A DNA stretch of 64,000 bases from Halobellus clavatus (GTDB lineage Archaea; Halobacteriota; Halobacteria; Halobacteriales; Haloferacaceae): positions 645,284 to 709,283 of the forward strand of contig NZ_FNPB01000001.1 of the NCBI RefSeq assembly GCF_900107195.1, in the 5' to 3' direction. Each line of letters starts with the position of its first letter. Positions within the stretch are counted from its first letter, which is position 1. Both the position numbers and the translations under genes were made by a program. The notes beneath the pieces are model-generated. The model did no database searches. It was not told the origin of the DNA and saw only the letters and a program-made list of their open reading frames with translations. This document shows, piece by piece, positions 49,581 through 59,200 of this stretch.

Positions 49581-50399
49581 CTATCGATCGGCTTCGCGGA
49601 CACCGTCGGCGATGCGGCCGGCGGTGCGCGCACGAGTCCGATGCTCCCGCCGCCGCGTCGAGAAGACGTCGACGGCGCTCGCGGCGGCCTCTGGGTCGCG
49701 CTCGAAGGCGACGTCGGGGTAGGTGACGTCCGCCAGGACCAGCGGTTCGGGCGGGGCCGGCGGGACGCCGTCGGGCCCCGCGATCGAGTCCGACCCGAGG
49801 AGGTCGTCGATCCACCTGGGGTCGCGCTCGCCGGCCGCCACGCTCCGGACGACCGAGGCGACCCGGCGGACGAGTTGTCTGGGAAATCCACCGGCCGCGA
49901 CCCGGAGCGTCACGAAGTCGCCCCCGCGGTCGATCCGGAGCGAGAGGTCGCGTTCGGTGCCGTCTTCGTCGGGCGTGAGGTTGTGGAAGTCGTGCGCGCC
50001 CGAGAGCGCGTTCGCGGCCGCGGCGGCCCGACTGTCGTCCAGTTCGGGGCCGTAGAGGTCGTAGACGTAGGTCCGCTCGCCGGCGTCGTGAGTCGCGTGG
50101 AAATCGGTTGACACGCCGGCGGCGGCCCACGCGCGGACGTCAGGGGGGAGTTCGCCGTTGAGCGCCCGTGGCGTGCACCACTCGGGACACGCGACGGCGA
50201 CCGTCTGTGCGAGTGCAGAGACGCCGGCGTCGGTCCGGCCGGCCGCGGCGTACCCGTCCGGCCGGTGGGCCGCGTCGCGATCGAACACGCCGAGTTCGTC
50301 GAGGGCGTCGAAGATCGCGTCCTCGACGGTCGGGACCGAGGGCTGGCGCTGGAAGCCGTGGAACGGTCGACCGTCGTAGGCGATGCGGAAGGCGCGCAC
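49581..50399 (-). CDS. truA: tRNA pseudouridine synthase TruA
   Basis: Makes pseudouridine at positions 38-40 of tRNA anticodon stems. The catalytic Asp is D57 in AGRTDAGVSA. Further TruA signatures are GFQRQPSVPTVE near the N-terminus, GERTYVYDL (about 108) and FPRQLVRR (about 174). The 272 residues match the archaeal TruA length. It starts seven bases downstream of the hisS stop on the same strand. Confidence 0.93.
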   Translation of the reverse strand: MRAFRIAYDGRPFHGFQRQPSVPTVEDAIFDALDELGVFDRDAAHRPDGYAAAGRTDAGVSALAQTVAVACPEWCTPRALNGELPPDVRAWAAAGVSTDFHATHDAGERTYVYDLYGPELDDSRAAAAANALSGAHDFHNLTPDEDGTERDLSLRIDRGGDFVTLRVAAGGFPRQLVRRVASVVRSVAAGERDPRWIDDLLGSDSIAGPDGVPPAPPEPLVLADVTYPDVAFERDPEAAASAVDVFSTRRREHRTRARTAGRIADGVREADR

Positions 50400-50405
50400 G
50401 GCCCC

Positions 50406-51701
50406 TCAGGCCACGTCGTCGTAGGTCGGCGCGTCGCGGTCGCCCGGGAACGTCTCGACGGGCACGGTGGTCTGGTCGCCGGACGCCATATCCTTCACCG
50501 TCACCTCGTCGTTCGCGAGGTCCTGTTCGCCGACGATGACGACCGTCTCGGCGTTGACGCTGTCGGCGTAGCCCATCTGCGCGCCGAAACTCCGGTCGGA
50601 GACGTCGACTTCGACGACGTTGCCGGACGCGCGGAGGTCGCGGGCGATGCGGGACGCGACCTCCCGGGTCTCGCCGACCGTGAGGACGTAGTAGTCGGTC
50701 GTGAGCGCCTCTTCGGGCCAGACGCCCGCGCGCTGACAGAGGAGCGACAGCGGCGCGAGGCCGGGGGCGACGCCGACCGCCGGGGTGGGCTGCCCGCCGA
50801 AACTCTCGATGAGGTCGTCGTAACGGCCGCCGCCGAAGACGGATCGCGAAACCTCGCCCGTCGAGTCGAAGCACTCGAACACGACACCCGTGTAGTAGTC
50901 CAGGCCGCGGGCCGTCGTCAGCGACACGTCACAGTACTCGCGCGCCCCGAAGTCCTCGGCTGCCGCGAGCACGTTCCGGAGATTTTCGACCGCGTCTGCG
51001 ACGTCTGCTCCACCGAACTCGGCGATCTCGTCGAGGTCCCCGCGAGCGACGAGGTCGTCGAACTGATCGGCCTGGTCGTAAGCGAGACCGGCGTCGGAGA
51101 GCAGGCCGAGGTACTCCGTCTCTTCGACCTTCGCGCGCTTGTCGACCGCGCGGATCGCGGCGGCGGCGTCGACGTCGGCATCGAAGGCGTCGAGGAGGCC
51201 GCTGAGGATGTCGCGATGGGAGACGCGGAACTCGAAGTCGTCGCCCGTGAGCCCCAGATCGGTGAGCGCGTCGGCGGCGAACGCCAAGATCTCCGCGTCG
51301 GCCGTCGGTTCGGACGAGCCGAAGATGTCGACGTTGGTCTGGTAGAACTCCCGAAACCGGCCCTGCTGGACCTGCTCGAAGCGCCAGAACGGCCGCGTCG
51401 AGACCCACTTGATCGGCTTCGAGAGCTCCTGTTGTTTCGCGACGACCATCCGCGCGACCGTCGGCGTGAGTTCCGGCGTCAGCGACACCTCGCGGCCGCC
51501 TTTGTCCTCGAAGGCGTACAGTTCCTCGACGATCTCCTCGCCGCTCTTGTCGACGTACATCTCCGTCCGTTCGAGCGCTGGCGTGGAGATCTCCCGGAAG
51601 CCGTAGCGGGCCGCGGTCGACTCCAGCGTGTCGATGACCTCCCGGCGGGGGGCCATCTCCTCGGGGTAGAAGTCGCGAAAGCCCTTGAGTCGGTCGTACA
51701 T
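50406..51701 (-). CDS. hisS: Histidyl-tRNA synthetase
   Basis: Charges tRNA-His. The 431-residue class II synthetase has motif 1 in LKGFRDFYPEEM to RYGFREISTPALE, motif 2 TRPFWRFEQVQQGRFREFYQ (about residues 103-122), histidine A motif region ARGLDYYTGVVFE and motif 3 with FGGGRYDDLI and VGVAPGL. The anticodon-binding domain is C-terminal (about 325-431). The ATG at 51701 gives the standard MYDRLKGFRD start. Co-directional with truA with a gap of six bases. Confidence 0.94.
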   Translation of the reverse strand: MYDRLKGFRDFYPEEMAPRREVIDTLESTAARYGFREISTPALERTEMYVDKSGEEIVEELYAFEDKGGREVSLTPELTPTVARMVVAKQQELSKPIKWVSTRPFWRFEQVQQGRFREFYQTNVDIFGSSEPTADAEILAFAADALTDLGLTGDDFEFRVSHRDILSGLLDAFDADVDAAAAIRAVDKRAKVEETEYLGLLSDAGLAYDQADQFDDLVARGDLDEIAEFGGADVADAVENLRNVLAAAEDFGAREYCDVSLTTARGLDYYTGVVFECFDSTGEVSRSVFGGGRYDDLIESFGGQPTPAVGVAPGLAPLSLLCQRAGVWPEEALTTDYYVLTVGETREVASRIARDLRASGNVVEVDVSDRSFGAQMGYADSVNAETVVIVGEQDLANDEVTVKDMASGDQTTVPVETFPGDRDAPTYDDVA

Positions 51702-51856
51702 ACGCCGGAGTTCGGCGGTGTCGCGCTTGAAACTGTTGAAGGCGTGCGGCCGGTCGCTCGCGGCACCGCGGTCCAACGTGCGCTACCGAAACGAGGGCAT
51801 CGGCGTCCGTCGAATCGAGGGTAGTTTTATGCTGATTCCAGCGCTGATGCGAGGTG

Positions 51857-52969
51857 ATGGAGATCGAAGCTGCCGTTGTCAACGAGGAAGGAGGACCGTT
51901 CACGATCGAGTCCGTCGAACTGGAGGCGCCGCAGGCGAACGAGGTGTTGGTCCGCGTCGTCGGTGCCGGCGTCTGCCACACGGATATGATCGTACGAGAT
52001 CAGCTGTATCCGACACCGCTGCCGGCCGTGCTGGGTCACGAGGGCTCCGGAGTCGTTGAGGCCGTCGGCGCGAACGTCACCGACGTCGAACCCGGTGACC
52101 GCGTGGTCCTGAGTTTCGATTACGACGACGACTGCCCCAGTTGCCACGCGGGCCACCCCGCCTACTGCGAGGACTTCTTCGCGCACAACTTCGGCGGGAG
52201 CCGCCCGGAAGACGGGACCTCACCGCTCTCGCGCGGTGAGGAGGAACTCAGCGGGCGGTTCTTCGGGCAGTCGTCGTTCGCCACGCACGCCATCGCGACC
52301 GAGCGCAACGTGGTCACCGTCGACGACGACGTCCCGCTCGAACTCCTGGGACCGCTCGGCTGCGGCGTCCAGACCGGAGCCGGCGCGGTGATCAACACGC
52401 TCGACCCGCAAGCGGGTTCGTCGATCGCCGTCTTCGGCGCGGGGTCGGTCGGCCTCTCCGCGGTGATGGCGGCGAACCTCAAGGGTTGTACCGACATCGT
52501 CTCGATCGACATCAAGGGCAACCGGCTCCAGAAGGCCTACGGGCTGGGCGCGACCGAGACGGTCAACCCCGAGACGGTCGACGACGTGGTCGCGGCAGTG
52601 CGGGAGGCCACTGCTGGTGGCCCGGACTACGCCGTGGAGACGACCGGCGTCGCCGACGTGGCCGAGCAGGCCGTCGACACGCTCACCCAGCGGGGAACCC
52701 TCGCCGTCGTCGGCGCGCCGGCGCTCGGCACCCGCGCGAGTTACGACGTCAACGACCTCATCCTGAACGGCCGGTCGATCACGGGCGTCGTCGAGGGCGA
52801 CAGCAACCCCAAGGAGTTCATCCCGGATCTGATCGAACTGTACCGGCAGGGGAAGTTCCCCTTCGACGAACTCGTGACCTACTACGACTTCGAGGAGATC
52901 GAACAGGCCATCGAGGACTCCGAGAACGGCGACAGCATCAAGCCGATCCTCCGGATCAGCGAGCCCTGA
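51857..52969 (+). CDS. Zinc-dependent alcohol dehydrogenase (MDR family)
   Basis: A 370-residue medium-chain dehydrogenase. Catalytic zinc ligands are C40 (GVCHTD) and H61/E62 (GHEGSGVVE), and structural zinc is held by the CPSCHAGHPAYC group. The nucleotide-binding fold is VFGAGSVGLSAV (about 195-206), with Asp in SIDIKGNRL suggesting NAD. The CHTDMIVRDQLYPTPLP segment resembles aryl/benzyl alcohol dehydrogenases, though ethanol or other substrates are possible. TTTTATG lies about 27 bases before the start region. Confidence 0.87.
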   Translation: MEIEAAVVNEEGGPFTIESVELEAPQANEVLVRVVGAGVCHTDMIVRDQLYPTPLPAVLGHEGSGVVEAVGANVTDVEPGDRVVLSFDYDDDCPSCHAGHPAYCEDFFAHNFGGSRPEDGTSPLSRGEEELSGRFFGQSSFATHAIATERNVVTVDDDVPLELLGPLGCGVQTGAGAVINTLDPQAGSSIAVFGAGSVGLSAVMAANLKGCTDIVSIDIKGNRLQKAYGLGATETVNPETVDDVVAAVREATAGGPDYAVETTGVADVAEQAVDTLTQRGTLAVVGAPALGTRASYDVNDLILNGRSITGVVEGDSNPKEFIPDLIELYRQGKFPFDELVTYYDFEEIEQAIEDSENGDSIKPILRISEP

Positions 52970-53006
52970 GTCGGTCGACCGGTCGCGTCGCGACCGCGGG
53001 CCCGGC

Positions 53007-53936
53007 TTAGGCCGCGATCAGACCGACGCCGGCGACGGCGAGACCCGCGGCGACGAGTCGGATGCGGAACGCCTCTTCGCGGAGCAGCACCCCGCCGAGG
53101 ACGACCGCGACGACCGCCTGAGTGTTGATGATCGGTGACGCGATCGACGCCGGCGCGGCCGCGAAGGCGAGTGAGGTGACGTGTTCGCCGAGCGCGACGC
53201 CGCCACCCGCCAGTGCGAACCGCGGGAGATCAGCACGGAGCGGGACCCACTCGCGGGCGGCCAGCGGGAGGACCACGAGCAACACGCCACCGAGGAGGAT
53301 CGGAACCCAGAGCGTCAGCGGCACGCCGAGACCCTGCAACACGACGCGCTTGCCGACGTCGCTCACGCCGTAACACGCCGCGCTGACGAGGGCCAACTGT
53401 GCCGCCCGCGACGACGACGCCTTCCGAAGCGGGTCCAGAAGCGACCCCGCGCGGTAGTTGGCGACGTAGACCGCGAGCGTCGCGACCGCGACGCCGACGA
53501 CCGCGACGGGAGCCAACCGCTGGCCGAGGAGGAGCACCTCGATCGGAAGCACGAACACCGGGATGATCTTGCTGATCGGCGCGACGTAGGAGACCTCTCC
53601 AGCACCGATCGCGCGGAGGAAGGCGAGAAACGCCGCGGCCGTCAGGAGGATGGTCGTCAGCGAGACGAAGAGGGCACTCGGGCCCTCGACGAGCGCGGTG
53701 GCCCCCGAGAGGGTGCCGAGCGACGCGCCCGAGAGGACGGCGATCGGAACGTACCACGCGATCGCTGCCGCGTTGACGCCGACGGTCAGCACCGTGCCGG
53801 GATAGTCCGCGAAGTACCGCTTCAGGACGAAGATGTACGTTCCCCAGACGAGGGCGGCCGCAATCGAGTAGGCGATGCCGGGACCGAGCGAAAGCACGAG
53901 TGAGTCTGCTCGATTCCCCGAGAAAGACGTTCCCAT
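53007..53936 (-). CDS. EamA/DMT-superfamily transporter
   Basis: A 309-residue membrane protein with ten predicted helices in two EamA repeats (about residues 10-150 and 175-309). Each ends in a characteristic block: VAPISKIIPVFVLPIEVLLLGQ and IASPIINTQAVVAVVLGGVLL. It is a metabolite exporter of unknown substrate. It lies 38 bases downstream of the PP-loop gene on the same strand. Confidence 0.85.
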   Translation of the reverse strand: MGTSFSGNRADSLVLSLGPGIAYSIAAALVWGTYIFVLKRYFADYPGTVLTVGVNAAAIAWYVPIAVLSGASLGTLSGATALVEGPSALFVSLTTILLTAAAFLAFLRAIGAGEVSYVAPISKIIPVFVLPIEVLLLGQRLAPVAVVGVAVATLAVYVANYRAGSLLDPLRKASSSRAAQLALVSAACYGVSDVGKRVVLQGLGVPLTLWVPILLGGVLLVVLPLAAREWVPLRADLPRFALAGGGVALGEHVTSLAFAAAPASIASPIINTQAVVAVVLGGVLLREEAFRIRLVAAGLAVAGVGLIAA

Positions 53937-53974
53937 TCCGCTCGCGGGCGCGTCCGCTCGAAGCCCGCGAGCGC

Positions 53975-54568
53975 TTACTCCTGCAGGCCGCGGACGTAGG
54001 ACTGCTCGTGGTCCGGGAACACCCGTTCGACGGCCGCCTGACCGTGTTCCTCGGCGAGCAGCGCCCGGAGTTCGGCCTCGTAGTCGCCTTTCGGGACCTG
54101 CGTCGAGGGGCCCGTCTCGACGTCGAGCGTCTCTGCGACGAGACGGTCGACGGCGTGGCGGCCCAGCCCGGCCAGCGGCGAGAGGTAATCGACGTCGTGG
54201 CGGTCTTCGAGGCTCTGCGCCTGCGCTCTGGAGATCGTCGGGACGCGGTCGTCGCGGCGAGTCCCGTCGGCGACGGCGTCGACGTCGAGGTCGGCGACGC
54301 GTTCGAGCGCGTGTTCGTGCACCTGCTGGATCCCGTTTCTGGGGTACCCGTCGTCGGACATCCGCGCGACAGCCTCGCTCGCGACGTCGGGGTCGAGGTC
54401 GACCGTGTCGAAGGGATAGCCCAGTCGGTCGGCGGCGGTTCGGGCGTGCTCCCAGTCGTCACTGATGCCGAAGCGGCCGGTGACGAGCGTCACGTCGTAG
54501 AAGGAATCGAGCAGCAGCGCGGCAAGTGTCGAGTCCTTCCCGCCGCTGTAGAGGAGTGCGAGGTCCAC
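53975..54568 (-). CDS. PP-loop ATPase family protein
   Basis: A 197-residue protein with the ATP-pyrophosphatase P-loop SGGKDST (residues 9-15) at the N-terminus and an alpha hydrolase-like fold similar to tRNA-thiolation/NAD-synthase enzymes. No Cys pairs typical of TtuA/TtcA are present, so it is probably not a thiolase of tRNA. GTG start. It lies seven bases downstream of the PDCD5 gene, so co-transcription with S19e and PDCD5 is likely, hinting at a translation-related role. Confidence 0.82.
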   Translation of the reverse strand: MDLALLYSGGKDSTLAALLLDSFYDVTLVTGRFGISDDWEHARTAADRLGYPFDTVDLDPDVASEAVARMSDDGYPRNGIQQVHEHALERVADLDVDAVADGTRRDDRVPTISRAQAQSLEDRHDVDYLSPLAGLGRHAVDRLVAETLDVETGPSTQVPKGDYEAELRALLAEEHGQAAVERVFPDHEQSYVRGLQE

Positions 54569-54575
54569 GACGCCG

Positions 54576-54935
54576 CTATCGCCGGCGGATGTCGAAGCTC
54601 TTCGAATCGGGCTGCAGTTCCTTGAGCAGATCGCGCATCTGCTCTTCGTCGATCCGGTCTTGGATCCGGCCGCTCTGGGCGAGCGCGAGGATCTGTTTCT
54701 TCGCGGACTCCGCGAACTCGGGCTTGGACATCTCCACCGCGTTGAGGCGTTGCCGGGCCCCGTCGGTGAGGTACTGCTTCAGCATCGCCTCCTGCTTGGC
54801 CTCAGCCTGCTCCCGAGCGGCGTCCTGAGCACCTTCGCGGCCGCCGCCCTGCTGTCCGTCGGCCTGTTCGCGGAGCTCTTGCATCTTCTGTTCGCGGAGC
54901 TCCTCCAGTCGGTCGTCGTCGGGGGTTCCACTCAT
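54576..54935 (-). CDS. PDCD5 family DNA-binding protein
   Basis: A 119-residue archaeal homologue of eukaryotic PDCD5. The long N-terminal Gln/Glu/Arg helix (about residues 8-50) and the compact triple-helix core ([37 protein letters not shown]) are conserved. The last segment [17 protein letters not shown] is the family signature. The ATG at 54935 is preferred to a TTG two codons earlier. It follows S19e by 61 bases, the usual archaeal order. Confidence 0.93.
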   Translation of the reverse strand: MSGTPDDDRLEELREQKMQELREQADGQQGGGREGAQDAAREQAEAKQEAMLKQYLTDGARQRLNAVEMSKPEFAESAKKQILALAQSGRIQDRIDEEQMRDLLKELQPDSKSFDIRRR

Positions 54936-54996
54936 CGTCAAATGATTGTTGCCGCAGCGCTAAAAACGGTTACGTCGTTCGGCCTCGGCGCGCAGT

Positions 54997-55452
54997 CTAC
55001 GCGTACCGTTCGAGTTCCGGCCGGTCGAGGTCCTCGAGGACCTCATCAGCGGCGTTGTCGAGGAAACTCTGGCCCTCGGGAGAGATGCGACGGCCCTGCC
55101 CCTTCGCGGTCTCGACGAGACCTTCCGCTTCGAGCTGCTGGAGCGCCGTCCGGATGACGTTCTTGCTCCCGGTGGCCGAGCTGTTGCCGGCGACGCGGTA
55201 TCGGTTCGAGCCGCGCTTTCGGCCGCCGTACTCGGTCGCGAGGCGGTCGACGCCGATCGGTCCTTCCTTGGCGACCTTGCGGAGCAGCGACGCCGCACGG
55301 ACGTGCCAGAAGTCGTCCTGCTGGGGTGGCAGTTCGCGGGTCTGCCCCGTCTTCGCGAAGTTGATCCATTCGGGCTCCTCGATTCGGTCCGCGAGGCGGT
55401 CGGCGACGTCCTCGATGAGGGCGTCGGCCGGAACGTCGTAGACACTTACCAT
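54997..55452 (-). CDS. rps19e: Ribosomal protein S19e
   Basis: A small-subunit ribosomal protein found in archaea and eukaryotes. The 151 residues contain VYDVPADALIEDVADRLAD, INFAKTGQTRELPPQQDDFWHVRAAS and RRISPEGQSFLDNAA, all family hallmarks. Basic residues cluster at YGGRKRGSNRYRVAG for rRNA binding. Start ATG at 55452. It is first of a co-directional set with PDCD5 and the PP-loop gene. Confidence 0.95.
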   Translation of the reverse strand: MVSVYDVPADALIEDVADRLADRIEEPEWINFAKTGQTRELPPQQDDFWHVRAASLLRKVAKEGPIGVDRLATEYGGRKRGSNRYRVAGNSSATGSKNVIRTALQQLEAEGLVETAKGQGRRISPEGQSFLDNAADEVLEDLDRPELERYA

Positions 55453-55557
55453 AGGGACCAATTCCCGACGGCGTCGTTTAAAGCCATCGTATCGGCGCTA
55501 CGGGGCGTGAGACGGTCTCTCGGGGAGCGAGATCCGAGCCCGACGGGGGCGCAACGG

Positions 55558-56607
55558 TCACTCCGCCCCGGCCTCGATCCCGAGGCCGGTTCCGATCCAC
55601 GCGACGACGATCCCGCCGAGAATGGTCGGGACCCAGTAGACCGCGCCGCGGAAGATGACGACCGCCGCGACCGCGGTCGGTTCGGTCACCTGTGACAGCG
55701 GTGCGGCCAAGAGGAGAAGCACCAGGACGGTCTCGATCCCGCCGGCTCCGCCGGGCAGCGGCGTCACGCCGGCGATCGCGGCGATGGGGACCACGACGAG
55801 CGCGATCGAGAACCGGACGTCGATGCCGATCGCGCCGAACGCGAGCCAGAGCGCGAGCATCTGACAGAGCCAGCCGGTGGCCGAGGCACCGAGCGCCAGC
55901 GCCAGCCCCCGCGGGTTGGCCGCGACCCGTTCGATCGCTCGAAAGAAGCCGTTGATCCGGCGCTCGATCCCCTCCGGAGTCGGCACCGACACGCGGGGGA
56001 GACGGTCGGCGAGCGAACGGATGAGCGGCGTGAGGCCGCTCACGACGCGGGCTTCGAGGGAGTACCGGCGCTGCCAGCCGACGTAGATCAGCGTCGGGAC
56101 GAGCACCGCGAGCAGGACGACGGCCCCGACGGCGGCCAGGAGGTTCCGGTTCGTCCCGAGCGCGACCTCCGTCGCGAAGTAGCCGGCGCCGACGAGCGCG
56201 AGCGTGATCGAGGGGACGAAATTCAGCGTGTCGACGCTGGCGATCGCCGCCAGACTCCGCTCGTACTCGGCGTTCGCCACCCGGGAGATGAGGTAGGCCG
56301 TCACTGGCTCGCCACCGGCCTGCCCGAACGGCGTGATGTTGTTAGCGAACGTCGCGCCCGCGAAGACGAGAAACGAAGCGACGGGCGAGAGATCGACGCC
56401 GAGGACGCCGAGGACGGTGTTCAGCGAGAGGCTCCAGGCGGCGAGCCACGCGAGCGTGGCCAGGAGAACGAGCGCGAGGTACCGCGGGTCGGCGCTCTGC
56501 AGGGTCGCGAGGAGGTCCTCGATCCCGGCGAAATAAAACAGGAGCGCGAAGACGGCGACGGCCCCTCCGAACCCGAGAACGGTCGCCCGGAGGTTCTCGC
56601 GGACCAT
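55558..56607 (-). CDS. LPG synthetase-like/UPF0104 flippase-type membrane protein
   Basis: A 349-residue integral membrane protein of the AglD/MprF-related UPF0104 family with about eight helices. Markers are FAGATFANNITPFGQAGGEP (about residues 83-102) and AIAGVTPLPGGAGGIE (about 283-298), the paired Gly-rich motifs of the family. Members flip lipids or lipid-linked sugars. The ATG at 56607 is chosen; the frame is open far upstream but into a divergent promoter region. It is 140 bases from thiL, divergently. Confidence 0.86.
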   Translation of the reverse strand: MVRENLRATVLGFGGAVAVFALLFYFAGIEDLLATLQSADPRYLALVLLATLAWLAAWSLSLNTVLGVLGVDLSPVASFLVFAGATFANNITPFGQAGGEPVTAYLISRVANAEYERSLAAIASVDTLNFVPSITLALVGAGYFATEVALGTNRNLLAAVGAVVLLAVLVPTLIYVGWQRRYSLEARVVSGLTPLIRSLADRLPRVSVPTPEGIERRINGFFRAIERVAANPRGLALALGASATGWLCQMLALWLAFGAIGIDVRFSIALVVVPIAAIAGVTPLPGGAGGIETVLVLLLLAAPLSQVTEPTAVAAVVIFRGAVYWVPTILGGIVVAWIGTGLGIEAGAE

Positions 56608-56746
56608 ATCACGGTCCTCGCCCCTTCGGGCAATCAAGCCATCGAAACCAGAGACGGTGTGAGAACCGTGTGCACAGACGAGAGCCCCCGCCCCGCCCGC
56701 TGGGTCGAATATCGGGTTTTTTGCCCGCTGGTGGCTGATCACAGGT

Positions 56747-57619
56747 ATGGACGAACGTTCGGCGCTGCGGCGACTCGCGGCTGCCCTGCCCGCCGCGGGC
56801 GACGACGCCGCCATCGTGGACGGAGTCGTGGTGACGACCGATATGCTCCACGAGACGACGGATTTTCCCGCGGGAACGACCCGGTACACCGCCGGCTGGC
56901 GAGCCATCGGGGCGTCGCTCTCGGACGTGGCCGCGATGGGTGCGGAGGCGACTGCTGCGGTCGCCGCGTACGCTGCGCCGAGCCTGGTCGAGACGGAACT
57001 CGACGACTTCCTGGCGGGAGCGAAGGCCGTCTGTACGGCCGTCGGTGCCGAATACGTCGGCGGTGACCTCGACACCGGAACGGAGTTCACAGTGGCGTCG
57101 ACCGCGCTGGGCGAGACCGACGAGCCGGTCCGCCGATCGGGGGCTAAACCGGGGGACGTGGTCTGCGTAACGGGCCGTCTCGGCCGGACGGCTGCGGGGC
57201 TCCGTGCGTTCGAGGCCGGGGACGTCGAACGCGGCAACGACCTCTTTCGCTTTCCCCCGCGCGTCGCTGCCGGGCGGGCGCTCGCACCGCACGCGACGGC
57301 GATGATGGACTCCTCGGACGGGCTCGCCAGGTCGCTCCACCAGCTCGCGGCGGCGTCGGAGGTCGGCTTCGACGTCGTCTGGAGCGACGTGCCCGTCCAC
57401 AGCGCCGTCGACGACTACGCGACCGACGCGACCGACCGGCGCGAGCTGGCGACGGCCGTCGGCGAGGACTTCGAACTCGTCTGTACGCTCCCTCCCGCCG
57501 CCGTCGCGGCGGCGCGCGAAGCCGTCCCGGTGTCGCTCTCGGTCGTCGGCGACGTCACTGCGAACGGGGTTCGAATGGACGGCGAACCGCTCGCCGACGA
57601 GGGCTACACCCACGAGTGA
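56747..57619 (+). CDS. thiL: Thiamine-monophosphate kinase
   Basis: Phosphorylates thiamine monophosphate to thiamine diphosphate. The 290-residue PurM-like enzyme has the N-terminal GDDAA (residues 18-22), DMLHETTDF metal-binding region, the conserved GASLSDVAAMGA stretch and DSSDGLARSL (about 186-195). Length is at the lower end of the family. No other thiamine gene is adjacent. GGGTTTTTTGCCC about 30 bases before the ATG serves as promoter. Confidence 0.92.
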   Translation: MDERSALRRLAAALPAAGDDAAIVDGVVVTTDMLHETTDFPAGTTRYTAGWRAIGASLSDVAAMGAEATAAVAAYAAPSLVETELDDFLAGAKAVCTAVGAEYVGGDLDTGTEFTVASTALGETDEPVRRSGAKPGDVVCVTGRLGRTAAGLRAFEAGDVERGNDLFRFPPRVAAGRALAPHATAMMDSSDGLARSLHQLAAASEVGFDVVWSDVPVHSAVDDYATDATDRRELATAVGEDFELVCTLPPAAVAAAREAVPVSLSVVGDVTANGVRMDGEPLADEGYTHE

Positions 57620-57625
57620 GCGTCG

Positions 57626-58765
57626 TCAGACGGACATCACTTCGATCGGCACGAGCAGGAAACAGAGCGCGCCGAGCGCGAACGTGAGGACGCCGACGAC
57701 GATCCGCGGCGTGTCGAGCGGGGAGTCGTCGATCGGGTTCGCGGGGCCCTTGAACGCGATGAACCCGGAGAGCAGCCCCCAGAACACCCACAGACCGACG
57801 GATTCGTTCAGGCCGTAGCCGAGGACGTAGTGGAGGTAGCCCGCGATGCCGAAGAGGGCGGCGGGAACGAGTGCCGCCACGCGCTCCTGTGACTCACCGA
57901 GTATCGCCCGGAGGATGTGACCGCCGTCGAGTTGGCCGACCGGGAGGAGGTTCAAGACGGTGAAGAACATCCCTACCCACCCGCCGATGATGACCGGGTT
58001 GACCGCGACACCCGGGTCGGCGTACTCGGTCGGTTGGCCGAGGAGCGACGCGAGGAGGTTCAACAGCGGTGGATTGTTGAACACGATCACCTGTCCGGTG
58101 CCCTGCAGCGCCCACGCCGGCACCTCGATCGGCGGGAGCGAGAGCCCGATCGCCGTGACGACGATCGTCGCCGCCAATCCGGCGAGCGGCCCCGCGACGC
58201 CGATGTCGAAGAGCGTCTCGCGGTCGGGCATCTGCCCGCGCATCCGGATGATCGCACCGAGCGTCCCGAACGGGAAGATGAACGGGATAATGTACGGCAG
58301 CGAGACGTCGACGTCGTGATACCGTCCCATCACGTAGTGTCCGAACTCGTGGGTCGCGAGCACGCCGAGTATCGCAGCGGTGAACGGCCACGCGCGGAGG
58401 ACTGCGAGCGGGTTCGCGAGGAGCGTCGAGAGCGGGATGTAATACCACGTCAGCGCGCCGACCAGCATCGTCGACACGATCGTGGCGAGGAACAGCCCGA
58501 GGTTCTTCCACGGGACGCCGTCGATGCCGTTCGTGACAGGGCGGGCGACGACGAGGTCCTCGCGGGTGCCCGTGCCCGCCGAGACCTGTACCTCGTAGCC
58601 GGCATCACGGAACGCCCGCCACACTTCGCGGCGGAGCATCTGTTCGGGGACGAGCGATTCGCCGTAGAAGATCACCCGGTCGCCGTCCCGTCGGGTCTCC
58701 CGGAGGTGGAACACCGATCGAAGTGTCTCGACCGGAAGTTCTGCGGTCGAGTCGGCGGAATCCAT
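57626..58765 (-). CDS. Site-2 protease family (M50) membrane metalloprotease
   Basis: A 379-residue intramembrane protease. Zinc-binding HEFGH (H139, E140, H143) sits within a helix, and the partner motif NLLPVGQLDGGH (about residues 280-291) supplies the third ligand. About six to eight helices follow a cytoplasmic N-terminal domain of about 85 residues. It probably clips membrane-bound regulators; the target is unknown. The ATG at 58765 is preferred over a longer upstream frame. Its stop is six bases from the convergent thiL stop. Confidence 0.9.
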   Translation of the reverse strand: MDSADSTAELPVETLRSVFHLRETRRDGDRVIFYGESLVPEQMLRREVWRAFRDAGYEVQVSAGTGTREDLVVARPVTNGIDGVPWKNLGLFLATIVSTMLVGALTWYYIPLSTLLANPLAVLRAWPFTAAILGVLATHEFGHYVMGRYHDVDVSLPYIIPFIFPFGTLGAIIRMRGQMPDRETLFDIGVAGPLAGLAATIVVTAIGLSLPPIEVPAWALQGTGQVIVFNNPPLLNLLASLLGQPTEYADPGVAVNPVIIGGWVGMFFTVLNLLPVGQLDGGHILRAILGESQERVAALVPAALFGIAGYLHYVLGYGLNESVGLWVFWGLLSGFIAFKGPANPIDDSPLDTPRIVVGVLTFALGALCFLLVPIEVMSV

Positions 58766-58933
58766 CGCCCCGTCGTAGGGCCCACAGCCCGATAAACTCC
58801 GCGACAGAGTCGTCACTGGCGGGCGTGTCGATCAAAAATTCGGAGCGGTCGGCGAGCCGTGCGGGGGCGGTGAGGGCGGACAGTCGTGTGCCGCGTAGCG
58901 GGCGTCTCCGTGGACCAATTCGAGCGTGAGCGC

Positions 58934-59200
58934 CTACGCCGCGTCCGCGTTCGGTTCAATCCGCCAGGTGGTCGCACTCGTGTACGACCACTTCTCGACG
59001 GTGAGCTCGGAGGCGGAGTCCTTGAGCTTCACCATCAGCGCGCCGATCTCCTTGGGCGAGAGGCCGACTTCTTCGGCGATGAACTTCGATTTGAAGTACA
59101 TCTCGCCGTCCTGGGCCTTCTCGAGCAGGAACGATTTCAGGCGCTCTTCCTTGGGCAGGTCGTCGCCGGCGTCAGTGGAGGGTGTCGTGGTTGCGCTCAT
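58934..59200 (-). CDS. DUF7123 family winged-helix protein
   Basis: An 88-residue small winged-helix protein of haloarchaea. The segment MYFKSKFIAEEVGLSPKEIGALM is an HTH, and the ending VEKWSYTSATTWRIE is the wing and last strand typical of DUF7123. A 15-residue disordered N-terminus precedes it. The promoter on the minus strand is TTTATATA at 59236-59243, about 40 bases from the ATG. It probably binds DNA; targets unknown. Confidence 0.85.
   Translation of the reverse strand: MSATTTPSTDAGDDLPKEERLKSFLLEKAQDGEMYFKSKFIAEEVGLSPKEIGALMVKLKDSASELTVEKWSYTSATTWRIEPNADAA

Noticed and set aside
56608..57237. N-terminal extension of the UPF0104 membrane protein into the thiL region
   Set aside because: The frame is open, but the translation is Ala/Ser/Arg-rich without family similarity and runs across the thiL promoter and coding region; the ATG at 56607 fits the family.
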